Shown here: positions 17,018-26,313 of the stretch, piece after piece
Layout: every line of letters begins with the position of its first letter
How positions within the stretch are numbered: position 1 is the stretch's first letter
Assembly: GCA_937924505.1 (NCBI GenBank)
Contig: CALDSR010000031.1
Location: 1 to 52,944, forward strand
DNA: 52,944 bases
Direction of reading: 5' to 3'
From: an uncultured Granulosicoccus sp.
GTDB taxonomy: Bacteria > Pseudomonadota > Gammaproteobacteria > Granulosicoccales > Granulosicoccaceae
The notes under the pieces: generated by a model
Database searches by the model: none
Told to the model about the DNA's origin: nothing
What the model saw: only the letters and a program-made list of their open reading frames with translations
Position numbers and translations under genes: made by a program

Positions 17018-18106
17018 ATGAAAGTTATGCGACGTTTTGCACCCATAGCCGCAGGCGTCAGCCTGGCGGTTGGTGGCGGCCTTGTTCAGGCAGCCGACTC
17101 AATCACCGTTGTCTCCTGGGGTGGTGCTTATACCAAATCCCAGGTTGAGGCGTACCACAAGCCGTGGATGGCGGCAACTGGCAATACAATCGTCTCAGAG
17201 GACTACAACGGTGGTATCGCTGAAATCAAGGCACAGGTTGAAGCCGGTAATGTAACCTGGGATCTGGTTGACGTTGAACTGTCTGATGCAGTTCGTGCCT
17301 GTGACGAAGGTCTGATCGAACCTATTGACCACGCAGCTCTACCAGCGGCGCCGGACGGCACTGCAGCAACTGACGATTTCATCGAAGGTACATTGCATGA
17401 ATGTGCAGTTGCCAACATCGTCTGGTCAACGATCTTCGCCTATGACAAATCAAAGATGCCAAACGGACCCACCAGCATCGCGGATTTCTTCGACACAGAG
17501 AAATTTCCTGGTAAGCGTGGTGTTCGCAAGAACCCTAAAGCCAACCTCGAAATGGCTCTGATGGCTGACGGCGTTGCGGCGGCTGATGTATACGAAGTAC
17601 TCGGCACCGACGAAGGTGTTGATCGCGCATTTGCCATGCTGGACAAAATAAAAGCCGATGCTGTCTGGTGGGAAGCGGGTGCACAGCCTCCACAGTTGCT
17701 TGCTGATGGTGAAGTCGCGATGACTACCGCATACAATGGCCGAATCTTCAATGCTGTTGCCAGCGAAGACAAGCCTTTCGACATCATCTGGGATGGCCAG
17801 ATTCTTGATCTTGACCTGTGGGTAATACCTAAAGGCACCAAGAACAAGGAAGCGGCCATGGATTTCCTGGGCTTCTCGACTGCGACAGAACAGCTTGCTG
17901 CACAGGCGTCCTATATTTCATACGGCCCAGCTCGCAAGTCATCTTCACCGTTGGTTGGCAAGTTCCACAACAAGGACATCGACATGGGTCCTCAGATGCC
18001 TACAGCGCCTGAAAACATGACGAATGCCCTGCTCAACGATTTTGAATTCTGGGCCGACAACCAGGATCAGCTGAACGAGCGATTCAACGCCTGGCTTGCC
18101 AATTAA
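17018..18106 (+). CDS. ABC importer periplasmic binding protein, spermidine/putrescine-like
   Basis: The start is ATG 17018, with a purine-rich GAGAGAGAGG 8 nt upstream, giving 362 aa. A signal peptide (about 1-23, ending VQA-A) is followed by an extracellular solute-binding fold that opens with ITVVSWGGAYTKSQVEAY. This is typical of the PotD/YdcS-like group. Binding-site aromatic residues of the group are suggested by VWWEAGAQPPQLL and AYNGRIFNA. It delivers solute to the two permeases downstream. A stable hairpin in the 79-bp gap behind it probably lets this gene be expressed more strongly than the permeases. Confidence 0.93.
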   Translation: MKVMRRFAPIAAGVSLAVGGGLVQAADSITVVSWGGAYTKSQVEAYHKPWMAATGNTIVSEDYNGGIAEIKAQVEAGNVTWDLVDVELSDAVRACDEGLIEPIDHAALPAAPDGTAATDDFIEGTLHECAVANIVWSTIFAYDKSKMPNGPTSIADFFDTEKFPGKRGVRKNPKANLEMALMADGVAAADVYEVLGTDEGVDRAFAMLDKIKADAVWWEAGAQPPQLLADGEVAMTTAYNGRIFNAVASEDKPFDIIWDGQILDLDLWVIPKGTKNKEAAMDFLGFSTATEQLAAQASYISYGPARKSSSPLVGKFHNKDIDMGPQMPTAPENMTNALLNDFEFWADNQDQLNERFNAWLAN

Positions 18107-18132
18107 GTTCAAGCCTTGCTTGTAAAAGTACT

Positions 18133-18155
18133 CGGGGCAGCATCATGCTGCCCCG
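18133..18155 (+). terminator. Strong intra-operon hairpin after the binding-protein gene
   Basis: CGGGGCAGCA (18133-18142) and TGCTGCCCCG (18146-18155) form a perfect 10-bp GC-rich stem with a 3-nt loop. No T-run follows. It starts 26 bp after the binding-protein stop and ends 30 bp before the permease start. Such hairpins between binding-protein and permease genes protect the upstream mRNA end or partly terminate transcription. Confidence 0.7.
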
Positions 18156-18185
18156 ATCTCTCGCTAATTCATTGGCTATAACACC

Positions 18186-19478
18186 ATGAGTCAAACGCTT
18201 ACCGCTACAGTCGATGCGCACGATCCGATTTATGCGGACGATGGTGTTCCACTCAAAACCAAGCTTGCCAAAACTACCCGTCGAGCAAAATTTCGTGCCT
18301 TTTTACTGACTGTCCCCTTGCTCGCGTTTTTACTGATCTCCTTCGTCTGGCCCATTGGAAAGATGTTGATCAGATCGGTCAACAATCCGATCGCCACCAA
18401 CGTTTTGCCTGATTTTGCCAAGGCGATCCAGGATTGGGATGAGTCCAAAAGCGACTATCCGCCAGAGGCCGTTTTCGAACTGTTTGTGAAAAACATGGCC
18501 GAAGCCCGAAGCAATCGAGAACCGGGCAAGACAATCGGCAACATCGCCGTACGGACAAACTATGAAATGCCTGGCACTGGCAGTTTGTTCAAGTCAACAG
18601 GACGCAAGGTCAGGAACATCACGGAAGGCCCTTACAAGGAAGCGCTATTCGAGCTGAATAAAAAATGGGAAAATCCGGATCTTTGGCGCACGCTGAAACG
18701 CATCAGCAAAGACTACACACCCGGGTTCTATGTCGCTGCCCTAGACCGACAATATAATTCCGCCGGTGAAGTTGAACTCAAGTCGGATGAAAATCGCATA
18801 TACGTCAAGATATTCGGGCGTACGATGTGGTTGTCTTTTTTGATTACCTTTATCTGCCTGGTGCTCGCCTTTCCTATTGCCTATCTGATGTCGGTACTAC
18901 CGTTGAAGACGTCAAATCTTTTAATGATTCTAGTGTTACTGCCATTCTGGACATCACTGCTGGTACGAACAACCAGCTGGATCGCGATACTCCAAAGTAA
19001 TGGGGTCATAAATAATTTACTGGTGTGGGCGAACATCATCTCTGATGACTCGCGACCGCAGATGATTTACAACCAGACTGGAACCATCATAGCCATGGTG
19101 CACATCCTGTTGCCCTTCATGGTATTGCCGCTGTTTTCGGTCATGAAAACCATCCCACCCAGCTACCTCCGGGCAGCCCGATCCATGGGCGCCAACTGGT
19201 TCTACGCATTTCGTCGGGTGTATTTTCCGCAGACCTTGCCCGGCATTGCTGCAGGTACTTTGCTGGTGTTCATACTGGCCATCGGTTACTACATCACGCC
19301 AGCACTCGTCGGTGGCCAGGATGGGCTTTTGATTTCCAATCTTATTGCCTTTCACATGCAAAAGTCGCTCAACTGGTCACTCGCTGCCGCTTTGGGCACC
19401 CTGCTCCTTGCAGTCGTGCTGATCATGTACTGGCTCTATAACAAGTTTGTCGGTGTCGACAATCTTAAATTCGGATAG
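18186..19478 (+). CDS. ABC importer permease 1, PotB type, with a long first periplasmic loop
   Basis: This 430-aa permease has one N-terminal membrane helix (about 36-58), a long hydrophilic stretch of about 150 residues (about 62-212), then the standard five or six helices (about 215-425). The cytoplasmic EAA loop is present (RAARSMGANWFYAFRRVYFPQTLPGI). The length exceeds the 280-300 residues usual for PotB because of the inserted loop, which should face the periplasm and could contact the binding protein. It is 6 bp from the second permease and pairs with it to form the channel. Confidence 0.92.
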   Translation: MSQTLTATVDAHDPIYADDGVPLKTKLAKTTRRAKFRAFLLTVPLLAFLLISFVWPIGKMLIRSVNNPIATNVLPDFAKAIQDWDESKSDYPPEAVFELFVKNMAEARSNREPGKTIGNIAVRTNYEMPGTGSLFKSTGRKVRNITEGPYKEALFELNKKWENPDLWRTLKRISKDYTPGFYVAALDRQYNSAGEVELKSDENRIYVKIFGRTMWLSFLITFICLVLAFPIAYLMSVLPLKTSNLLMILVLLPFWTSLLVRTTSWIAILQSNGVINNLLVWANIISDDSRPQMIYNQTGTIIAMVHILLPFMVLPLFSVMKTIPPSYLRAARSMGANWFYAFRRVYFPQTLPGIAAGTLLVFILAIGYYITPALVGGQDGLLISNLIAFHMQKSLNWSLAAALGTLLLAVVLIMYWLYNKFVGVDNLKFG

Positions 19479-19483
19479 CAGCG

Positions 19484-20398
19484 ATGATAAGACTACCGCC
19501 ATATGCCTCACTGTCTGAGCATATACTGCACAAGCTCTATCTGTTGTGTTGCGCGCTGATTTTCCTCTTCCTTATTCTGCCTATCCTGATCATCATTCCG
19601 TTGTCATTCAACGTCGAGCCTTACTTCTCTTTTACCGAAGGCATGATGAAACTTGATCCGGAGGCGTTTTCTTTACGTTGGTACAAGGATATATTTACCA
19701 ACGGCATGGCCAATCCCGATGCCACCTCCTGGGGCGCATGGTTTGCCGATTCATGGAACAACGCTCAATGGATAAGAGCTGCTCGCAATTCCTTCGCCAT
19801 CGCAATCATTTCGACCATTATCGCGACAGCACTTGGCACACTAGCCGCCCTTGGTTTGTCGCAACCCAATATGCCGTTCCGCTCCTTGATTACCAGCATT
19901 CTGATCTCACCCATGATCGTACCGCTTGTCATCACCGCAACGGGAATGTTCTTCTTCTATTCAGAAATTGGTCTGGCCCAGACATTCTGGGGGGTTGTAC
20001 TGGCTCACGTAACCCTGGGCGTGCCCTTCGTCATCATAACTGTCACGGCGACCTTGGTCGGGTTTGACCGCTCATTGATTCGCGCGTCGCAAAATCTCGG
20101 CGCCAGCGGCTGGACGACCTTTCGAAAAATCATCATGCCGCTGATTGCACCGGGCATGATTTCAGGCGCGCTTTTCGCCTTCATTACATCACTGGACGAA
20201 ATAGTCGCAGTGCTGTTTATCGCCGGCGTTGAACAACGCACCATTCCACGGCAGATGTGGTCAGGTATTCGCGAACAAATCTCACCGACGATTCTTGCTG
20301 TCGCGACGATCCTCGTCATACTCTCCATCATGCTATTGACGGTTGCCGAGCTTTTACGCCGGCGTGGCGAGCGCCTGCGCGGTATTACTCCCGCTTGA
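19484..20398 (+). CDS. ABC importer permease 2, PotC type
   Basis: This 304-aa permease has about six membrane helices (first about 18-40) and the EAA loop RASQNLGASGWTTFRKIIMPLIAPGM near 205-230. It is the usual length for PotC plus an insert of about 40 residues in the first periplasmic loop. It is the last gene of the importer and follows permease 1 by 5 bp. The 175 bp beyond it are AT-rich and hold no gene; they probably carry the promoter of the TPR lipoprotein. Confidence 0.92.
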   Translation: MIRLPPYASLSEHILHKLYLLCCALIFLFLILPILIIIPLSFNVEPYFSFTEGMMKLDPEAFSLRWYKDIFTNGMANPDATSWGAWFADSWNNAQWIRAARNSFAIAIISTIIATALGTLAALGLSQPNMPFRSLITSILISPMIVPLVITATGMFFFYSEIGLAQTFWGVVLAHVTLGVPFVIITVTATLVGFDRSLIRASQNLGASGWTTFRKIIMPLIAPGMISGALFAFITSLDEIVAVLFIAGVEQRTIPRQMWSGIREQISPTILAVATILVILSIMLLTVAELLRRRGERLRGITPA

Positions 20399-20573
20399 GA
20401 AAATCCTTCTCATAGTTGTTACAAACCCGCCTTATTCACATAAATGAGAAAAATAAGCACAAAACTATAAAAATTGTGTTTATACACGTGGCAACCATCA
20501 CAAATTCAATTCATTTCTATCGGCGGTGGCGTACTTAGGCCGATCAAGGTTAATCAGACAAATGGATTGACCG

Positions 20574-21755
20574 ATGTTGATCACAAAAACACCTAACAGA
20601 CTGGTAGTTGCCATCATAGCATTGCTAACCGTGCTAACAGGATGCGCAGGAAACGGAGAAAATCGATCAGCAGAACAGCAACTGATCCAAGATCGGGCCG
20701 ACCTTGAAGATGCAAATCTGTTGCAAAACCGTGCTGTTGAATTGCAATACAAGGCGCGTTTTGACGATGCAGAAGCGCTATATCTGGAAGCACTCGCTAC
20801 CTATATTAGAGTGAGTGGAGAGCAGTCAGTGGAAGCTGCACGCGCACAGACCAATCTTGCGTCTCTGTATGTCAGCACATCGCGTCACGCCGAAGCTGAA
20901 GACTTGCTACGGAATTCACTGGCAACGCAACAGGAAATCCTCGGGCATGATGCCGTCGAGACTGCTTGGTCGATGACGAACCTGGGTGGTTTGCTGACAA
21001 CGCTGGGACAACTCACAGAAGCCGAGCCTCTGCTTGATAGTTCAATCCTGATCCACAAGACTTATCTCGGCGAAACCGATTCTCGTACTGCTGTAGCATT
21101 ACGCAATCTAGCCGCATTCCATGTCGTAAGACTCAAGCACTACGATGCTGAACCGCTTCTCAAAGAGGCTTTGCAGATCCAACGCGCCAGTCTCGGCAAT
21201 ACACACGCTGAAACTATCAAGACAGTCTCGTCTCTCGCCAAGTTGTATGGTGAATTGGGAGAATATGACAAGGCTTTGCCATTAGCTAATGAAGCGCTGG
21301 AAATCAACGGGTTTGCCCATGGTGAACGACACCCCTTGACCTCTCGCAGTAGAAATCAGAAAGCACTACTGTTATGGCGTAAGGGTGAATACGCAAGTGC
21401 CGAGCGTTTATTTGAACAATCATTGAACGATCAAAAAATTTCGCTGGGCGAAGAACATCAGGAAACAGCCACGACGATGGAATTCCTTGGCATCATCAAG
21501 CACCTTGATGGCAATCAATTCGAAGCTCGCGCACTTCTTGAAGAATCGCTTCGTATCAAGAACAACCACTATGGCGAAGATCACTTTCTGTCAGCATCCA
21601 CCTTGTACAACCTTGGCCTGGTTAATGATGCACTCGCAGAACGCGATCTTGCCAACCAACTGTTTCGAGGGGCTCTGGCCATACAGACACGTGTGCTCGG
21701 ACGTGATCATGTATCGACACGACAATCACAACGTGCGGTTGACGCCACAAAGTAG
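20574..21755 (+). CDS. Lipoprotein with kinesin-light-chain-type TPR repeats
   Basis: This 393-aa protein has a type II signal peptide with lipobox LTGC, so Cys24 is the lipidated residue. The rest is a run of about seven 42-residue TPR_10/TPR_12 repeats from about 50 to 390. Each carries the pattern of a helix ending in EAL or SL followed by GxxHxxT/S-type turns, for example LGNTHAETIKTVSSLAKLYGELGEYDKALPL (in part). It should sit in the envelope, facing the periplasm, and bind protein partners. No adjacent gene names a partner. It is convergent with the CoA-ligase gene (16 bp apart). Confidence 0.9.
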   Translation: MLITKTPNRLVVAIIALLTVLTGCAGNGENRSAEQQLIQDRADLEDANLLQNRAVELQYKARFDDAEALYLEALATYIRVSGEQSVEAARAQTNLASLYVSTSRHAEAEDLLRNSLATQQEILGHDAVETAWSMTNLGGLLTTLGQLTEAEPLLDSSILIHKTYLGETDSRTAVALRNLAAFHVVRLKHYDAEPLLKEALQIQRASLGNTHAETIKTVSSLAKLYGELGEYDKALPLANEALEINGFAHGERHPLTSRSRNQKALLLWRKGEYASAERLFEQSLNDQKISLGEEHQETATTMEFLGIIKHLDGNQFEARALLEESLRIKNNHYGEDHFLSASTLYNLGLVNDALAERDLANQLFRGALAIQTRVLGRDHVSTRQSQRAVDATK

Positions 21756-21771
21756 CCAGCGTCGTTTGAAA

Positions 21772-23343
21772 TCAACCGATGAGAATATTGTCTGCGTGCA
21801 GTTCCGACAGTTGCTTGCGTTGGATCTTGCCCGACGGGCCCTTGGGCAATTCGGTCATGAAATAAATTCGGTCCGGGCGTTTAAAAAGTCCAACGCTATT
21901 TTCGCAAAGCGCAAGAAGTTCCTCTTCCGCTAAAGACGCACCCGACTTGATACAGACCGCCGCAAGCACGCGTTGTCCGTAATCATCACAGGGACAGGCA
22001 AAGGCAGCAGCTTCAACAACATCAGGATGCTGATACAAGGCATCGTCAATTTCTCGAGGTGCGATATTTTCACCGCCTTTGATAATGAGCTCCTTGAGTC
22101 GCCCGGTTATAAAAAGGAACCCATCTTCGTCAGCGCGTCCCAGATCACCCGTATGCAGCCACCCCTCAACCGTTTTAGCAGCCGTCGTTGCTTCGGGATT
22201 GTGGAAATAGCGTTGCATGACGCAATCACCGCGAATCAAAAGCTCACCTTCCTCTCCATCGACAACGTCGCGCATGGATTTGTCGACAATGCGTATGTCG
22301 ACTCCAACTGGTAGTCCCGGAGAACCCAGTTTGCGTTTTTGTGGTGGCATTGGGTTGGATAGTATCTGTGCAGATGTTTCAGTCAATCCCATGGTCTCGA
22401 TCAGAGGAATGCCAAAGCGTTTTTCGAACATCTCATGTACATCCGGCGACAAAGGTGCAGAGGCACTTCGACCAAAGCGCACATTTGGAAACCGTCTGTC
22501 ACCGCTTGCATCGCGCAGTAAATAAGACACTTGCGTGGGTACAACACTGAACCAGGTGCAAGATTGATGTTCGATCCATTCCCAGAACCGCTTGGTCGAA
22601 AACTTCGCTGGCATGACAACCGAACCACCTGACACTAGCGGTCCCAGAAGCGTCACACAAAGCCCATTAATATGAAACAGCGGTAAAACACACAAGGCTC
22701 GGTCAGCATCAGTCAGGCCGTGGCCGTCACGAACATTTTCACCTCCAGCGAGTAAATTGCCATGGCTTAACACAACCCCCTTTGGTTGGCCCGTGGTACC
22801 TGAGGTATACATCAGAAGACCGTCAGTCGCCCGGGAGATTGATGGGTAATGCGCGTCTTTTTCAATCCGCTCGGTAGATACTTCACGGTCCCCGCACTGA
22901 ATGACAAGACGCTGATCCGACCAAAGGCTTATGACCGGTTTGTCGCGCATCGAAACCTTGAAGGCAGGTAGCTCCAGCGCATGCGCTATTGATGGCAAGA
23001 CATCGGGCTCCGTAATGATGAACACGGTTTCCGAGTGTCCGAGCACATAGGCAATAATGTCTGGTCCGGCGACAAGATTGATCGCAACCGCACGATAGCC
23101 ACCGTAGAGTATGCCAAGCACGGCTGTCGCCGCGTCCGGTCCATTGTTCATCGCAAAGGCAACACTGGCTCCCGGGCTGACACCGGCTTGATGAAGCTTG
23201 TTACTCAACTCCCTGCAAGCGTCTCTCAGTTCACCGAAGGACACGGTAGTGTCTGACTCAGCGCAGCAGAGAAAGGTCGCATCGCCATACATTTCGGCGT
23301 TACGGTCGATCAGATCCCTGGCCGTGGCGATAGAGTTATCCAT
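21772..23343 (-). CDS. sauT: Acyl-CoA ligase (AMP-forming), candidate sulfoacetate-CoA ligase
   Basis: The start is ATG 23343 (523 aa), with AAGGA 8 nt upstream; an earlier TTG is less likely. Adenylate-forming motifs are complete: YTSGTTGQPKGVVLSH (P-loop), MGLTETSAQ, HTGDLGRADEDGFLFITGR and the C-terminal GPSGKIQR with the catalytic Lys. It converts a carboxylic acid to its CoA thioester with ATP. It is the last gene of an operon with an acylating aldehyde dehydrogenase of the SauS type, as SauT is in Cupriavidus, so sulfoacetate is the best guess for substrate. Sequence alone cannot prove the acid; malonate- or other-acid ligases look similar. Confidence 0.82.
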   Translation of the reverse strand: MDNSIATARDLIDRNAEMYGDATFLCCAESDTTVSFGELRDACRELSNKLHQAGVSPGASVAFAMNNGPDAATAVLGILYGGYRAVAINLVAGPDIIAYVLGHSETVFIITEPDVLPSIAHALELPAFKVSMRDKPVISLWSDQRLVIQCGDREVSTERIEKDAHYPSISRATDGLLMYTSGTTGQPKGVVLSHGNLLAGGENVRDGHGLTDADRALCVLPLFHINGLCVTLLGPLVSGGSVVMPAKFSTKRFWEWIEHQSCTWFSVVPTQVSYLLRDASGDRRFPNVRFGRSASAPLSPDVHEMFEKRFGIPLIETMGLTETSAQILSNPMPPQKRKLGSPGLPVGVDIRIVDKSMRDVVDGEEGELLIRGDCVMQRYFHNPEATTAAKTVEGWLHTGDLGRADEDGFLFITGRLKELIIKGGENIAPREIDDALYQHPDVVEAAAFACPCDDYGQRVLAAVCIKSGASLAEEELLALCENSVGLFKRPDRIYFMTELPKGPSGKIQRKQLSELHADNILIG

Positions 23344-23380
23344 CGCGATACGTCCTTGCAATGTACGTTCGATTCACGCT

Positions 23381-24808
23381 TCAGCGTCCGGCTGTCGACC
23401 AGTATTCACCGAAAATGTCATCAAGCGATGGTTCATCAACAGGAATTGGCCTGATGACTTTTGTCGTGTTCATGAAATGGCGATAATTCAAATTGTCATC
23501 AATCGAATTTCCGCCCCAACTGCCACAACCCATGGACAAGGAAAATGGCATACCATTATCGAAAGAACCACCCGTGGCGAAACAATGCGCCTGGTTGACG
23601 ATGACACGACAGGTCGGCATGTTTTCCCCCAAGCGTATGGCGCGATTGTCGTCGCTGGTATGCAATCCGATGGAGTGCCCCGCCCCCTGAAAAGCCAGTA
23701 CATCGGCGGCAAGTGTTGTTGCGGCTGCAAAGTCTTTTGCCACAAACATCGTCAATGCCAAAGACAATTTTTCGCCTGACTCGGGAAACTCAGGTCCGAC
23801 ACCAGTTCCTTGTAACAAGACAAAACGAGCAGACTCCGGGTCTTTCACTTCGAGCTTTGCAACGTCAAGGAAGGTATGAATGTCTTTGGCTATCATGTGA
23901 CGATTCAGATGCCCCCCCTCGAACAACAGAGCATTGAGTGCTTGCGTGTTCTGCTCATCAAGCAAGCGGCCTCCTTCGGCTTCCAGAGCCTCGAGAAAGG
24001 CATCACGGATGGATTCAACCACGATCAATACATTTTCCGAAGAACAGGATGTTGCATTGTCAAAGGTTTTAGAGGCGCGTACCTTGGCTGCCGCTGCAGC
24101 AAGATCCGCTGTTTCATCAACGATAACTGTCGCATTGCCAGCACCGACACCAATCGCCGGACTACCTGACGAATAGGCACGACGCACATTGTCCTGACTA
24201 CCAGTAACAATGATCAAATCAACAGCCTCCATCAAACGCTGTGTTTTTACCTTTGAAGAAGGCGTTGGCAGCATTTGTACCAGATCCCGATCAAGTCCGA
24301 TCTTGGAAAACTCCGCGTGTAAATGTTCAAGTAATCGTTCACATACCGTCACGCCTTTGGGTGATGGCGAAAGTACAATAGCGTTACCACACTTGAGCGC
24401 ATTGATAATATTGTTAACCGGTGTTGCTGCTGGATTCGTGGATGGCACTACCGCCCCGACCACACCGATCGGACGCGCAATACTGGTTATTCCGGTAGCG
24501 GCATCATCATCAATCACCCCAACCGTTCTGGCGTGTTTGATATCACGCAGGACACCCAGTGTCTTGCGATGATTTTTCTTTATCTTGTCAGCCACATTGC
24601 CAAGCCCGGTGGTTTTAACCGCAAGCTCGGACAAGGCCTTGTTTCGTGAAGGTTCCATCAAGGCCCAGGCTGCCGCAAGGGCCGCCTGGTCATAGCGCGC
24701 TTGCGTCGCTGCCAAGGCATAGCTTTGTTGCGCTTTGCGCGCGCGAGCAACAACCTCGTCAACGAGAGTCGTTTCTTCTTCAAGCAATGCTGATGACGAC
24801 GAAGACAT
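23381..24808 (-). CDS. sauS: CoA-acylating aldehyde dehydrogenase, SauS-like (sulfoacetaldehyde)
   Basis: This 475-aa enzyme belongs to the acylating aldehyde dehydrogenases. The catalytic Cys255 lies in FDNATSCSSEN, the nucleotide site in the GSQDNVRRAY / GVGAGNATVIVDE region, and the N-terminal MEPSRNKALSELAVKTTGLG is typical. The pattern is close to SauS as I remember it, which interconverts sulfoacetyl-CoA and sulfoacetaldehyde with NAD(P)H. Gene order tctC-this gene-ligase (6 bp from tctC) fits uptake, activation, then reduction. The next step, sulfoacetaldehyde acetyltransferase (Xsc), is not in the window and would have to be elsewhere. Confidence 0.85.
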   Translation of the reverse strand: MSSSSSALLEEETTLVDEVVARARKAQQSYALAATQARYDQAALAAAWALMEPSRNKALSELAVKTTGLGNVADKIKKNHRKTLGVLRDIKHARTVGVIDDDAATGITSIARPIGVVGAVVPSTNPAATPVNNIINALKCGNAIVLSPSPKGVTVCERLLEHLHAEFSKIGLDRDLVQMLPTPSSKVKTQRLMEAVDLIIVTGSQDNVRRAYSSGSPAIGVGAGNATVIVDETADLAAAAAKVRASKTFDNATSCSSENVLIVVESIRDAFLEALEAEGGRLLDEQNTQALNALLFEGGHLNRHMIAKDIHTFLDVAKLEVKDPESARFVLLQGTGVGPEFPESGEKLSLALTMFVAKDFAAATTLAADVLAFQGAGHSIGLHTSDDNRAIRLGENMPTCRVIVNQAHCFATGGSFDNGMPFSLSMGCGSWGGNSIDDNLNYRHFMNTTKVIRPIPVDEPSLDDIFGEYWSTAGR

Positions 24809-24814
24809 AGGCTT

Positions 24815-25783
24815 TTATTTCAGTCCAGCAAGCAATTCAGTCAAGGTGTCTTTACGCGCCGCCCACATAGCCAGCACTTCTTCACGTGTCATGATGTGCA
24901 TCGGAGAACCACCCGCCTTCATCTGCTTGGCAACCCGCGCGTTGGCAAACATCTCAGGCACCTTGGCTGACAACATGTCGATAACGTCCTGTGGCGTACC
25001 CTTGGGTACCATCACGCCGCGGAAGTTGACCGATGAATTGTCCACATCAAATCCTGCTTCCTTCAACGTGGGTACATCCGGCAGGAAGTCGGAACGTTCA
25101 AGGTCTGCAACTGCCAGTATCTTCACGTTCCCCGCTTCACGTGCACGGAAAGCATCTGAAAGGTTATTCACCCCGGCGATTACATCACCGGCGATTACCG
25201 CTTTCATCGCCGCAGCGCCACCGCCTTTGGTCGGGATATAGGCCATCTTGGCGCCCGTTGCTTTTTCGAGCTGCAAAGCCGCGATGTGATGGCCGACATA
25301 GAGTCCAGCACCCGACAAGGTTGTCTTGCCTGGGTTTTCTTTGGCAAAAGCCACCAGCTCTTCGATGCTGTTGTACTCACTGTCAGCGCCGACAACTACG
25401 ACTGCCGGGTCGGCACCCCAGTTGGCAATGGGTTCGAAGCTCTCCGCGGAATACTTGACACCACCTTCGATCGATTGCGCAATGAAGTGCGGGATGTTGT
25501 ACGCAGCCATGGTGTAGCCGTCAGCTTCAGCATCGGTGGCAAACCAGTTCCACCCAACACGACCACCAGCACCAGGTTTGTTGATGATAACGATGGGCTG
25601 ACCGAGAAAATCCTCGTTGCCTGCCATCATGGTGACAATCCGCGCCTGAAAATCAGTCGCACCGCCAGCACCATAGGACACCATGACTGAAATGGGTCGC
25701 TCCGGATATTCATCAGCGATGACGGGGCTGGTGATTGTTGTAGCAGCAAGTGCGGCCGCCAATAAAATTTTCTTTTTAATCAT
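24815..25783 (-). CDS. tctC: TTT-family periplasmic solute-binding protein (TctC/Bug type)
   Basis: This 322-aa protein has a signal peptide (about 1-23, KKKILLAAALAATTI then PVIA-DEYPERP). The Bug family pattern then starts with YPERPISVMVSYGAGGATDFQAR, and later VVVGADSEYNS, GGGAAAMKAVIAGDVIAG and PDVPTLKEAGFDV. It binds a small organic anion in the periplasm and passes it to TctAB. A GGAGAAGAG ribosome site precedes the ATG. It is third in the operon, 41 bp after tctB, and directly before the aldehyde dehydrogenase, so its ligand is probably the acid used by that pathway. Confidence 0.93.
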   Translation of the reverse strand: MIKKKILLAAALAATTITSPVIADEYPERPISVMVSYGAGGATDFQARIVTMMAGNEDFLGQPIVIINKPGAGGRVGWNWFATDAEADGYTMAAYNIPHFIAQSIEGGVKYSAESFEPIANWGADPAVVVVGADSEYNSIEELVAFAKENPGKTTLSGAGLYVGHHIAALQLEKATGAKMAYIPTKGGGAAAMKAVIAGDVIAGVNNLSDAFRAREAGNVKILAVADLERSDFLPDVPTLKEAGFDVDNSSVNFRGVMVPKGTPQDVIDMLSAKVPEMFANARVAKQMKAGGSPMHIMTREEVLAMWAARKDTLTELLAGLK

Positions 25784-25824
25784 TTTTTCTCTTCTCCAAG
25801 TATTAAAGGTTCTGACTGATCAGG

Positions 25825-26313
25825 TCAGAAATACAAACCACGTGGTGTCTGAACTTTCAGAAGCACCGTAAACAAAAGATAGATGACACCCATAAAGGCA
25901 AGTGTCACCACAATGCGCTTCAACCATGAGCGCCAATCACCATGCGAGGCGGGATCATACAAGGTATACAACGTAAAAAAACCGAACGTTGATGCGCAGT
26001 AAAAACCGAGCGTCTTGGCGGCATAAAACACCAGTACACAAATAATCAGTATGCCTGGTAATACAGTGAGTATCTCCCTGCCCGCCACACCGCCACCCAC
26101 GCGCGACAAACCTCGTAGCGCGCGTATCGCATTCCACAAAGCCAACAGCAACATGACGCCACTTATCAACCGAGGAAACAGAAAAGCATCAGCCGGTTCT
26201 CGGGTAAAGCTGATCCATGCCACCGTTGCAGCCAACGCCAACACCAGCAGCGCGGGCACAATATATTGAATGCGTGAAACAGCGACGTTCACATCGACAG
26301 CTGACTCGTTCAT
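25825..26313 (-). CDS. tctB: TTT-family small membrane subunit (TctB)
   Basis: I place the start at ATG 26313-26311, which overlaps the tctA stop as ATGA, giving 162 aa. A longer frame start at 26370 would sit inside tctA. The protein has four predicted membrane helices: about 17-36, 42-60, 85-105 and 135-155. This is the usual length and topology of TctB. It forms the membrane part of the tripartite uptake system with TctA. Translation is coupled to tctA. Confidence 0.9.
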   Translation of the reverse strand: MNESAVDVNVAVSRIQYIVPALLVLALAATVAWISFTREPADAFLFPRLISGVMLLLALWNAIRALRGLSRVGGGVAGREILTVLPGILIICVLVFYAAKTLGFYCASTFGFFTLYTLYDPASHGDWRSWLKRIVVTLAFMGVIYLLFTVLLKVQTPRGLYF

